Assembly: GCA_022568195.1 (NCBI GenBank) | Contig: JADFFS010000016.1 | Span: forward strand, 1-38,026 | Direction: 5' to 3' | Length of the DNA stretch: 38,026 nucleotides | DNA from: Chloroflexota bacterium | Lineage (GTDB): Bacteria; Chloroflexota; Dehalococcoidia; Lucifugimonadales; UBA3495 | Shown here: positions 31,965-38,026 of the stretch, piece after piece | How positions within the stretch are numbered: the stretch's first letter is position 1 | How the letters are laid out: every line of letters begins with the position of its first letter | Notes under the pieces: model-generated | What the model saw: the letters and a program-made list of their open reading frames with translations, nothing else | What the model was told of the DNA's origin: nothing | Database searches by the model: none | Program-made: the position numbers and the translations under genes

Positions 31965-32402
31965 TTAGCGGTGAGGTTCGGCGTGGGCCACCAGGTCCAC
32001 GGTGGTATCAGCGGTCGCCACGGCGACCGATCCGTAGAGGGGTCAACGCCGTTTCCACGTTTCCACCAGTTGGTGGGCTTGGTCGTCGTCCACGCCCCAC
32101 ATCTCGAAGTTGACCCGGATGGCGTCATACAGGGAGAGCTCTCCTGGGACCTTGTCGGGGTCCCGCCACGATTCCACACTGACGTCCATCCATTCCAGGG
32201 TAATCTGGTCATCTTGGGCTATTCTTTCCACCATATTCACCGCGCAGGCCGCGATGCCGGAAAGGAAGAGCTCACCCGAAAACACCGCATCCCCACCTGT
32301 TCCGTCGGACACCCAATGGTGGGTGCGAGCGTTGCATATAGCGCGTCCCAAGGTCCCGGTGCTGTAGCTTCGGGCTTTGTAAGCCAGAGTCAATTCTGCC
32401 AT
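31965..32402 (-). CDS. OsmC-family peroxiredoxin-like selenoprotein (Cys53, Sec120)
   Basis: The track stops at TGA 32045-32043 with 119 residues. Reading through gives 145 residues, ending UPLYGSVAVATADTTVDLV and HAEPHR before TAA. OsmC/Ohr enzymes need two Cys about 65 residues apart. Here Cys53 sits in LSGIAACAVNMVER and the second, normally in a C-P-L/I-Y/S motif, is exactly at the UGA (120). The C-terminal strand after it is family-like, so the short form would lack half the active site. A hairpin begins 13 nt after the UGA. AGGAGG precedes ATG 32402. It would reduce organic hydroperoxides. It is near a RidA gene upstream. Confidence 0.85.
32012..32029 (-). promoter_or_regulatory. SECIS-like hairpin in the osmC-type gene
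   Basis: CGGTCGCC-GT-GGCGACCG is a perfect 8-bp inverted repeat (7 bp with a CGUG loop), starting 13 nt after the UGA with the loop at nt 21-24 and a G in the second loop position. The location and shape match bacterial SECIS elements. Confidence 0.75.
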
Positions 32403-32467
32403 AGTCCCCCTCCTTATCGATTAATCCTTTTTTCGGCGCTCAGCGGGCAGCTTTCAGCCACCAGTGG

Positions 32468-32980
32468 TCAGGGGGTCACCCGGTAGGCGACGCACTCCAC
32501 TATTTCTATGGACAGCGGCTTCTGGGCCAGGCCCGTGGTACCGATGACGGCTCGGCAGGGCGTGTCGGTCACAAACTCTCGGTAGATGTCGTTCAGCAGG
32601 GGCCAGTTGTCCATGTTTGTGAGGAAAACCATCAAAGTGACCACCCGTTGGAAGCTGGAGCCGGCGGCTTCCAGAGTCGTCTGTATGTGCCGGAATGCTG
32701 CCCGGTACTGCTCGGCATCCGATTCCCCCACAATCACCCCGTCAAACCCCGAGGAGGTGGTGCCCCGGCACAGGATTTTTACCGCCCGGACTTTGAGCAT
32801 CCGCACCATGTCTTCTTCGAAGTAGTCGCAGTAAAGACCGTTGCGGTAGGACACCATCTCGGTGGACTGGTGCCGGCCGTCGGCAATGATCAGGTCCAGC
32901 AGCCGGTCCCTCTCGGCGTAGGGCAAGGCTTGGGCTTCGGTCAGGGTCATTGTGTCCAGGTCGGCCAGGGAATGGTCCAT
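32468..32980 (-). CDS. RidA/YjgF-family protein
   Basis: 170 residues, longer than the usual 130. An N-terminal helical extension (MDHSLADLDTMTLTEAQALPYAERDRLLDLI, about 1-35) precedes the YjgF core: FHIQTTLEAAGSSFQRVVTLMVFLTNMDNWPLLNDIYREFV, then TDTPCRAVIGTTGLAQKPLSIEIVECVA, with the conserved Arg-Ala-V pattern. RidA homologues release ammonia from reactive enamine/imine intermediates; longer members have other substrates. It is the first gene of a minus-strand pair with the OsmC selenoprotein 65 bp downstream. GAAGG is upstream of the ATG. Confidence 0.88.
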   Translation of the reverse strand: MDHSLADLDTMTLTEAQALPYAERDRLLDLIIADGRHQSTEMVSYRNGLYCDYFEEDMVRMLKVRAVKILCRGTTSSGFDGVIVGESDAEQYRAAFRHIQTTLEAAGSSFQRVVTLMVFLTNMDNWPLLNDIYREFVTDTPCRAVIGTTGLAQKPLSIEIVECVAYRVTP

Positions 32981-33145
32981 CGAACAGCCTTCGCTTAAGG
33001 TCCTGGGTTGGGGGGTCCAGCCAGCCTCAGGACAACCGAACTTCCGGCGGCCCTAATGACATCCCGGACTGAGAGCGGGTCCGGAGGGAAACCATCGTTA
33101 TCTTATCGTTGACCCCATTCGGGCGCAACCTATCACCCGCGCTTT

Positions 33146-33174
33146 TTGACACCGGAATGGGCGTGGCCTATGAT
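33146..33174 (+). promoter_or_regulatory. Near-consensus sigma70 promoter for the queuosine operon
   Basis: TTGACA (33146-33151), a 17-bp spacer, then TATGAT (33169-33174). The expected start site is near 33181, leaving a leader of about 40 nt before queF. That is too short to hold a full-length preQ1 riboswitch together with the ribosome-binding site, and I see none. Confidence 0.8.
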
Positions 33175-33221
33175 GTTTTTGATAAGGTTTTACCTTTGCC
33201 CCAATGCTTAGGAGGGCGTCC

Positions 33222-33671
33222 GTGGCGACCATCCCGGAGCTTAAAGAGCAATACGAAGGCTTGGACCGCCGGGTCTTGATCAGGTTGGAAGAAGCCATCG
33301 ATGCCGAATGCCTGCTGGCTTTCCGCTACGAGTATCCGGAGCAGGAGACTCAAGTCAGTGTCGACACCGACGAGTTCACCGCGGTTTGCCCCTGGACCGG
33401 GTTGCCCGACTACGGGACCGTCCAGATAGAGTATGTCCCGGCGGACAGTTGCATCGAGCTCAAATCCCTGAAGTACTATCTGCTGTCTTATCGCGACGTG
33501 GGCATCGTTCAGGAACACGCGGCCAACCGCATTCTAAAAGACCTGGTAGCGCTGTGCCACCCAAGGTCCATGAAAGTCACCCTCGACTACAAGGTAAGGG
33601 GTGGTATTCACTGCGCTGTCTCGGTGGAATACCCTTCGGCCGGATCAGAAAATGTACCTGGTCAGGATTGA
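33222..33671 (+). CDS. queF: preQ0 reductase QueF
   Basis: 149 residues from GTG 33222, which has AGGAGG six bases upstream (33210-33215); the track's ATG 33204 lies before that site. QueF unimodular form: catalytic Cys in FTAVCPWTGLPDYG, the substrate-binding ELKSLKYYLLSYRD, then HAANRILKDLV. It reduces 7-cyano-7-deazaguanine to preQ1 with NADPH, the last cytosolic step before insertion into tRNA. It overlaps queD by 20 bp and heads the operon. Confidence 0.95.
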   Translation: MATIPELKEQYEGLDRRVLIRLEEAIDAECLLAFRYEYPEQETQVSVDTDEFTAVCPWTGLPDYGTVQIEYVPADSCIELKSLKYYLLSYRDVGIVQEHAANRILKDLVALCHPRSMKVTLDYKVRGGIHCAVSVEYPSAGSENVPGQD

Positions 33672-34071
33672 AACAACCTTCGACAGCGGCCACCGTCTCC
33701 TGGACTACGACGGTAAGTGCGCCTTCCCCCACGGCCATACCTACCGCGCCGAGATCTTCCTCCAGGCGTCCTCGTTAGACCAGCGGGGAATGGTGTTCGA
33801 CTTCACCGAGCTAAAACACCGCATCAAAGCCTGGATCGACGACAATTGGGACCATGCTTTTCTGGTGAATAGCCGCGATGCCGAGTTAATTGCCGGCCTG
33901 GCCTCGGCGTCCAAGGGAAGGATCTACCAGTTCCAGGGTGAGAATCCCTCCTGCGAGGTGCTCAGCCGGGTTCTCTACAACGTGGTTAGCGAGCTCTGCG
34001 GGGTGTCCCCGGCCAAGGTCCGTTTGTGGGAGTCCCTGGACCAGTACGCCGAGTTCGACGGCGGGAGCTGA
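33652..34071 (+). CDS. queD: 6-carboxytetrahydropterin synthase QueD
   Basis: 139 residues from ATG 33652, inside the queF end (overlap 20 bp), the better start because the track's extra N-terminal residues are unlike the family. Motifs are FDSGHRLLDYDGKCAFPHGHTY (His and Cys ligands and catalytic Cys), MVFDFTELKHRIKAWIDDNWDHAFL and a C-terminal Glu (VRLWESLDQYAEF). It converts 7,8-dihydroneopterin triphosphate to 6-carboxytetrahydropterin, the first dedicated queuosine step. Next gene is queC. Confidence 0.95.
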   Translation: MYLVRIETTFDSGHRLLDYDGKCAFPHGHTYRAEIFLQASSLDQRGMVFDFTELKHRIKAWIDDNWDHAFLVNSRDAELIAGLASASKGRIYQFQGENPSCEVLSRVLYNVVSELCGVSPAKVRLWESLDQYAEFDGGS

Positions 34072-34075
34072 AGCC

Positions 34076-34819
34076 TTGGTCAGCTTTGGCGTGAGCTTGC
34101 TCTCGGGGGGCCTGGACTCCACCACCGTGACGGCCTACGCCCATCAGAACACCGACCATCTGACCGCCCTTACCTTCCATTACGGCCAGACCCATAGCAA
34201 AGAGGTGGACTGCGCCGGGGAAATCGCGGCGATCTTGGGCGTCGCCCACCGGTTGCTGGACATTTCCTTCTTCGGAGACGTCGCCTGGTACTCGGCCCTC
34301 ACCAGTCCGGACCTATTCCCCGTGCCCGAGAACCGGTCCACCGAGAGCATGGGCGCCAGCATCCCGATTACCTACGTGCCGTTACGAAACACCTTCTTCC
34401 TGGCGTTGGCCTCAGCATTCTTGGAAAGTCAGGTGCTGCACGCTCTGGAGGTTGAGGGAGTTTCCCAAGAAGGCCTGGAAGCCCGAGTGTTCATGGCCCC
34501 CAACGCCATAGACTACAGCGGATATCCGGACTGCCGCCCCGAGTATTTCGAAAAGATCGCCGACGCCCTGGCCTATGGCAGCAAGCTGGGGACCCAGTAT
34601 CAGATACCCATCCGCGTGGAAACCCCCATCATCCAAATGTCCAAAGCCGAGATAGTGAAGCTGGGCGTCCGGTTGAACGCCCCTTTGGAATACACCTGGA
34701 GTTGCTACCAGGGAGGGGATATACCCTGCGGGAAGTGCGATAGCTGCTTGCTCCGGGCCAAAGGCTTCCAGGAAGCGGGCGTGCCGGACCCATCGCTGGT
34801 GCGCTTGGGAGTGGTGTAG
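34076..34819 (+). CDS. queC: 7-cyano-7-deazaguanine synthase QueC
   Basis: 247 residues from TTG 34076, with GGGAG nine bases upstream; the track's 33890 start extends back through queD and is not needed. The ATP-binding P-loop SGGLDSTTVTAYA is at the N-terminus. The middle has the extended VEGVSQEGLEARVFMAPNAIDYSGYPDCRP region, and the zinc site is SCYQGGDIPCGKCDSCLLR near the end. It turns 7-carboxy-7-deazaguanine and ammonia into preQ0 with ATP. It is slightly longer than many QueC. The stop is three bases before the queE start. Confidence 0.95.
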   Translation: MVSFGVSLLSGGLDSTTVTAYAHQNTDHLTALTFHYGQTHSKEVDCAGEIAAILGVAHRLLDISFFGDVAWYSALTSPDLFPVPENRSTESMGASIPITYVPLRNTFFLALASAFLESQVLHALEVEGVSQEGLEARVFMAPNAIDYSGYPDCRPEYFEKIADALAYGSKLGTQYQIPIRVETPIIQMSKAEIVKLGVRLNAPLEYTWSCYQGGDIPCGKCDSCLLRAKGFQEAGVPDPSLVRLGVV

Positions 34820-34822
34820 CCT

Positions 34823-35530
34823 GTGCTGCGGGTCAGCAGACAACCCGGGGGCCTGCCGGAGATCTTTCACTCGTTGCAAGGGGAAGGACCCACCATCGGG
34901 ACCGCAACCGTGTTCCTCCGTCTCGCGACGTGCAACCTCGCGTGCACCTGGTGCGACACCAAATACACCTGGGACTGGGACCATTACCGCTACGATGACG
35001 AGGTTATCTCTCTGGAGACTGCGTCGGTGCGGGACAGCATCCTGGCATTCGGCTGTCCCCACCTGGTGATCACCGGCGGCGAACCGTTGTTACAGCAAAC
35101 ACATCTGACCGGGCTGGTCGCGGACCTGAAGGCCCGGGGATTTTACTTCGAGGTAGAAACCAACGGTACCCTCGTACCAGTACCGGAGCTGGCGCGAGAC
35201 ATAGACCAGTGGAACGTTTCCCCCAAGCTGGAGAACTCGGGCAACCCGTTGGACCGGCGGGTGCTACCCCAGGTCTTGGAGAGCTTCCGCCAGCTTCCGG
35301 GCGCCTACTTCAAGTTCGTGGTGGTGGAACCCCGGGACGTTGAAGAGGTATGCGCTATGCGAGACAAATACAAGCTACCAACTGAACGCATCGTGCTGCT
35401 GCCCGAGGGGACCACCGTGGACCAGGTTCAGCGGCGGAGCCAGTGGGTCTCGGAGGCCTGCGTCAAGGAAGGATTTAGGTTCTCCACCAGGCTGCACATC
35501 CTGCTGTGGGGCGACCAGCGCGGCCGGTAA
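34823..35530 (+). CDS. queE: 7-carboxy-7-deazaguanine synthase QueE (radical SAM)
   Basis: 235 residues. GTG start 34823, three bases after the queC stop. IFHSLQGEGPTIGTATVFLRLA precedes the radical-SAM cluster motif CNLACTWCDTKYTW (CxxxCxxC). HLVITGGEPLLQQ and ETNGTLVPVPELA follow. It uses SAM and Mg2+ to contract the pterin ring of 6-carboxytetrahydropterin to 7-carboxy-7-deazaguanine. With queF, queD and queC it completes preQ1 synthesis from dihydroneopterin triphosphate; the first enzyme, GTP cyclohydrolase I, must be elsewhere. Confidence 0.95.
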   Translation: MLRVSRQPGGLPEIFHSLQGEGPTIGTATVFLRLATCNLACTWCDTKYTWDWDHYRYDDEVISLETASVRDSILAFGCPHLVITGGEPLLQQTHLTGLVADLKARGFYFEVETNGTLVPVPELARDIDQWNVSPKLENSGNPLDRRVLPQVLESFRQLPGAYFKFVVVEPRDVEEVCAMRDKYKLPTERIVLLPEGTTVDQVQRRSQWVSEACVKEGFRFSTRLHILLWGDQRGR

Positions 35531-35571
35531 CGGGGGATGGGACGCTGCCCCGCCTCCGTAAATCGCAAGAC

Positions 35572-35612
35572 ACCGCCCCAGCCACCGACGGCTGGAGCGG
35601 TACAATTTTTCT
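35572..35612 (+). terminator. Rho-independent terminator of the queFDCE operon
   Basis: ACCGCCCCAGCC - ACCGAC - GGCTGGAGCGGT forms a 12-bp stem with one mismatch, followed by ACAATTTTTCT. It lies 42 bp after the queE stop. Confidence 0.8.
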
Positions 35613-35970
35613 ACCGGGCAGACCCACAAAGAAGTCATTTCGGCGCCCCCAATTTCACACGGTTTGGCAGATATGGGGATAAAACTCTCTTTCAGGAGTG
35701 CCGTGCTCCACCCGTAGTAGACATGTCCATCGCGGCGGTATTACTATTCCCCCATAATGGCCAGACAGGGTATACAGTGGCTAATAGAGCGCCTCGGATC
35801 AGATTGAAGAGGTGGCGGATCGGCGGGAATATTAATCCGTCCGCCAACTCGCACAAGATGTGCTCCGGCTTGACCCAGAGAATGGTGATGATTTGGAGAC
35901 CTGGTTGCCCCTGCCCACGGTCTAGGGCCACCGGCACGCGCTTGGGCGGCAGTATAGACGACGTTTCCGT
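35613..35970. other. About 360 bp without a recognised gene
   Basis: Both strands were read. A minus-strand 81-codon frame (35692-35937) has a hydrophobic stretch, FPPIRHLFNLIRGALLATVY, but no recognised family or ribosome-binding site. It may be another decayed fragment next to the broken rhodanese. Confidence 0.3.
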
Positions 35971-36248
35971 TTAACCGTCCTTCTCGACAGGATTGCCGGT
36001 TTATTCCAACCTGAGGCGCCTCCGTCCAGGTCGGTGACACGGGTGTAGCCCAGCGTTTTCACGAAGCCATCCGGGCGCATGGAACGATTCCCCGCGGCGC
36101 ACACGACGAGAAGGTCACGGTTCTTTGGCGCCTCCTCCAGACGTAATGCCAGATCCGATTGAGCAAAAGAAAGCGCGCCTGGAATGCGACCTTCGGCAAA
36201 TCTACAACTGTTAACCTGCTCACAGATGGTGACAAGGTCATCGCACAT
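35971..36248 (-). pseudogene. Broken rhodanese-domain gene
   Basis: The frame FAEGRIPGALSFAQSDLALRL, then LLVVCAAGNRSMR (active-site Cys loop), then LGYTRVTDLDGGASGW is the C-terminal two-thirds of a rhodanese. After GGASGWNK the track frame runs into nonsense, but the next frame reads GNPVEKDG then TAA (35973-35971), the usual end of the family (AGNPVEK). So there is a frameshift close to 36000. At the 5' end the VVD strand appears in a different frame (RLTVVD), indicating a second lesion. The VREP/active-site loop before FAEG is missing. It would once have moved sulfur from thiosulfate or persulfides. Confidence 0.65.
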
Positions 36249-36329
36249 TGCGGGGCCAGGGCATCCGGCTGGGAGGGCTTGGGTCTACGGAGCGTATCCG
36301 CTGCGTATTTAAACCCCGCTAAACGTAAA

Positions 36330-37610
36330 ATGCCCGGAAACATTGTGGTCCCAATTTGCAGGACCGGTTCGAATAGATTGGTAAAATTAACCCCCACTTT
36401 AAATCGCGCCGCATACCCCCTTTCAATTTTTCGATATCGTAATTTCGCGTTCGTGTGGATGTCTACCACCCTGCTCGGGATGGGGACCCAGATGGAAGCG
36501 CTGGTCATGGGATGGTATATCCTCACGCTGACCGACTCGCCATTCCTGGTCGGGCTAATCTGGACCGCCCGGATGTCCCTAAATATTTTTGCCCTATTTG
36601 CCGGCGCGATAGCCGACCGCTTACCCCGTAACCGGATCTTGGCCACCGTGGAATTTATCATTGCCGCACTGGGCCTGGTAATGATCCTTCTGATATTAAG
36701 CGGTCACTTACAGGTGTGGCACATCTTCGGAATCGCCGTCATGGCCGGGATGGTTCGGGTATTTCAGATGCCCTCTGCCCAGTCTCTGGTCGCCGACACG
36801 TTACCACAGGACCGCATCGGTAACGGGGCGGCTTTCAACACTGTAGGAATGAACATTGCAATGCTACTGGGCCCTTTGATTGGCGGCGTTTTATTCAAAA
36901 CCTTCGGTCCCGAGGGAGCATACGCGTTGATCACCGCTCTTTACTGCCTCAGCGGCTTGGCCGCGCTTTTTATCAGGGTAGACAGGAAGCTTGCTGCACA
37001 AGGACGGGAACCGGTGCTGCGCTCAATAATCGCAGGCCTGAAATACGTCAAAGGAAAGCAGGTTATCTGGGCCACATTAATGGTGGCAGTGATTATCGAA
37101 TTCTTCGGGTGGACCTTTCATACCAGTCTGATGCCCAGCTTTGCTCGTGACGTACTGAAGACCGATTCCGCTGGATTGGGTCTGTTGATGTTCGCCTTTG
37201 GCTTCGGCGCCCTTACCGGGTCCATCGGATTGGCGATGGTCCGCAATATACGTCACCTGGGCAGGCTGATGTTCGCTGGCGCGATACTTTGGCACGCCGG
37301 CATACTGGTCATTTCCACATCCCATTCCTTTTACCTGTCCATGGGGATTCTCGTATTTATCGGGATGGGATTTGGCTCGATTCAAGTATTCATGCTAACG
37401 GCTTTGCTGCGGGCTACCCAGTCCGATTATCGAGGCCGGGTCATAAGCCTGCGCTCCCTGGCGATCTACTCCTTCGCCATCGGCAGCATGTCCACTGGGG
37501 CCATCGCGGGGCTTTGGGGCCCTCTTCAAGCCGCCAGAATCATCGGGATTTTGGGTATCGTCTTGCTAATCACGTTGTCCCTATTCACGCCGAAGCTGCG
37601 ACGGCTCTAG
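36330..37610 (+). CDS. MFS transporter, 12-helix
   Basis: 426 residues from ATG 36330. The track's 36159 start runs through the region opposite the rhodanese remnant and gives about 57 residues unlike any MFS, so a later start is better; TTG 36378 is also possible. Motifs are FRYRNFAFVWMSTTLLGMGTQMEALVMGWY (helix 1), SPFLVGLIWTARMSLNIFALFAGAIADRLPRNRI (the helix 2-3 loop with the basic motif) and a central helix 6-7 loop. The C-terminal half mirrors the first (GRVISLRSLAIYSFAIGSMSTGAIAGLWG). It resembles MFS drug or lipid-type exporters of the EntS/MFS_3 kind. The substrate is unknown. Confidence 0.8.
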   Translation: MPGNIVVPICRTGSNRLVKLTPTLNRAAYPLSIFRYRNFAFVWMSTTLLGMGTQMEALVMGWYILTLTDSPFLVGLIWTARMSLNIFALFAGAIADRLPRNRILATVEFIIAALGLVMILLILSGHLQVWHIFGIAVMAGMVRVFQMPSAQSLVADTLPQDRIGNGAAFNTVGMNIAMLLGPLIGGVLFKTFGPEGAYALITALYCLSGLAALFIRVDRKLAAQGREPVLRSIIAGLKYVKGKQVIWATLMVAVIIEFFGWTFHTSLMPSFARDVLKTDSAGLGLLMFAFGFGALTGSIGLAMVRNIRHLGRLMFAGAILWHAGILVISTSHSFYLSMGILVFIGMGFGSIQVFMLTALLRATQSDYRGRVISLRSLAIYSFAIGSMSTGAIAGLWGPLQAARIIGILGIVLLITLSLFTPKLRRL

Positions 37611-37749
37611 GAGCCGGGACTCGGCTGTTGATATTCACCCGATAGCCTGTTCGCAAGGTGTTGTCCCACCGCCTGGTATCCAACGGCCCGATGTTCGGGG
37701 CAACGTGGCTCGCAGGCACCGTCTCTCGGTCATATAGCTGCCCACTATG

Positions 37750-37778
37750 TTGACACCATAGCACCACAAGTCCAGAAT
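37750..37778 (+). promoter_or_regulatory. Possible promoter for the last MFS gene
   Basis: TTGACA (37750-37755), a 17-bp spacer, then CAGAAT (37773-37778). The -35 is perfect and the -10 matches four of six bases. It lies about 30 bp before ATG 37807. Confidence 0.4.
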
Positions 37779-37806
37779 TAATCTCCGTGAGACTGTTGAT
37801 CATTCG

Positions 37807-38026
37807 ATGCTAAGCCGTCAAGGCAACCGCATCACCAGGTTTTTCCCCGGCATCCACTACGCCTGGATCATCATCGCCATCGCGGCCTTCATGCATATGG
37901 CAGGAGGCTCGGTGCGTCAAGCCTTCGGCGTGCTGGTGGTCCCCCTTCAGCAGGACATGGGCTGGAGCCCTGCGTCCATAACCTTGGCCTATGCCCTGGG
38001 CAGTATCGTCGGTGCTGCGATGGCGC
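37807..38026 (+). CDS. MFS transporter, N-terminal fragment (cut by window end)
   Basis: Open from ATG 37807 to the last base, so it is not in the ORF track. Residues about 15-40 make helix 1 (FFPGIHYAWIIIAIAAFMHM). The loop GGSVRQAFGVLVVPLQQDMGWSPASITLAYALG is typical of MFS transporters of the monocarboxylate/oxalate-formate antiporter type. Helix 2 follows (YALGSIVGAAMA). Possibly under its own promoter. Only 73 residues are visible, so the substrate class is a guess. Confidence 0.75.
   Translation, partial: MLSRQGNRITRFFPGIHYAWIIIAIAAFMHMAGGSVRQAFGVLVVPLQQDMGWSPASITLAYALGSIVGAAMA

Noticed and set aside
32461-32470. RidA stop UGA as another selenocysteine
   Set aside because: The family normally ends at about this point, and the read-through adds no recognised sequence; the frame runs only 18 codons to TAA.
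33064-33221. Possible preQ1 riboswitch upstream of queF
   Set aside because: No preQ1-I or preQ1-II consensus is visible and the leader from the strong promoter is only about 40 nt. CCGGAC...GTCCGG lies upstream of the promoter.

Overview
This is a GC-rich bacterial chromosomal segment. I infer Chloroflexota, probably a SAR202/Dehalococcoidia-like lineage. The best clue is the peptide-binding lipoprotein with a long Val/Glu/Lys-repeat linker after its lipobox, a habit of that phylum. The gene set fits too: UGSC-family protein, SMP-30 protein, penicillin acylase and oligopeptide ABC genes. No rRNA, tRNA or universal marker is present, so the assignment is tentative.

Layout. 1-1.3 kb: the tail of an unknown gene, a small membrane protein and a decayed DUF3999-like remnant. 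1.3-8.8 kb: an MBL-fold hydrolase with a coupled 38-aa membrane peptide, a divergent penicillin acylase, and a minus-strand run SMP-30, UGSC-family protein, TlyA, CinA. 9.0-13.5 kb: a peptide-type ABC operon (binding protein and two permeases, no ATPases) with terminators and a good promoter. 13.6-19.9 kb: a minus-strand phage-derived capsid module with prohead protease, HK97-like major capsid protein, about seven small structural-type genes and a possible connector, but no terminase, portal, tail, lysis or integrase gene. 20-25.2 kb: an IscA-like protein with a Cys/Gly tail, a ThDP enzyme, a gamma-glutamyltransferase, an unknown gene and an HNH protein. 25.3-28.3 kb: two response regulators, a NarL-type histidine kinase and a LON-domain protein. 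28.4-33 kb: a cobalamin-binding-type protein, a CPA2 antiporter, an OsmC protein and a RidA protein. 33.1-35.6 kb: a complete queF-queD-queC-queE operon with a near-consensus promoter and a terminator. The end holds a broken rhodanese and two MFS genes.

Main discovery. Three minus-strand genes are each cut by an in-frame UGA exactly where the family has a redox cysteine or known selenocysteine. In all three the frame continues into recognisable family sequence, and a strong hairpin lies 11-13 nt after the UGA with its loop about 17-24 nt downstream, the geometry of bacterial SECIS elements. They are a UGSC-family protein (U-G-T-C motif, 6173-7819), a BtuF-like cobalamin-binding protein (C-x-x-U motif, 28421-29353) and an OsmC-family peroxidase with Sec at its second catalytic position (31965-32402). 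The ORF track splits or truncates all three. No sel genes lie in the window, so the prediction is that this genome encodes SelA/B/C/D elsewhere. The capsid-only module is the second most unusual element.
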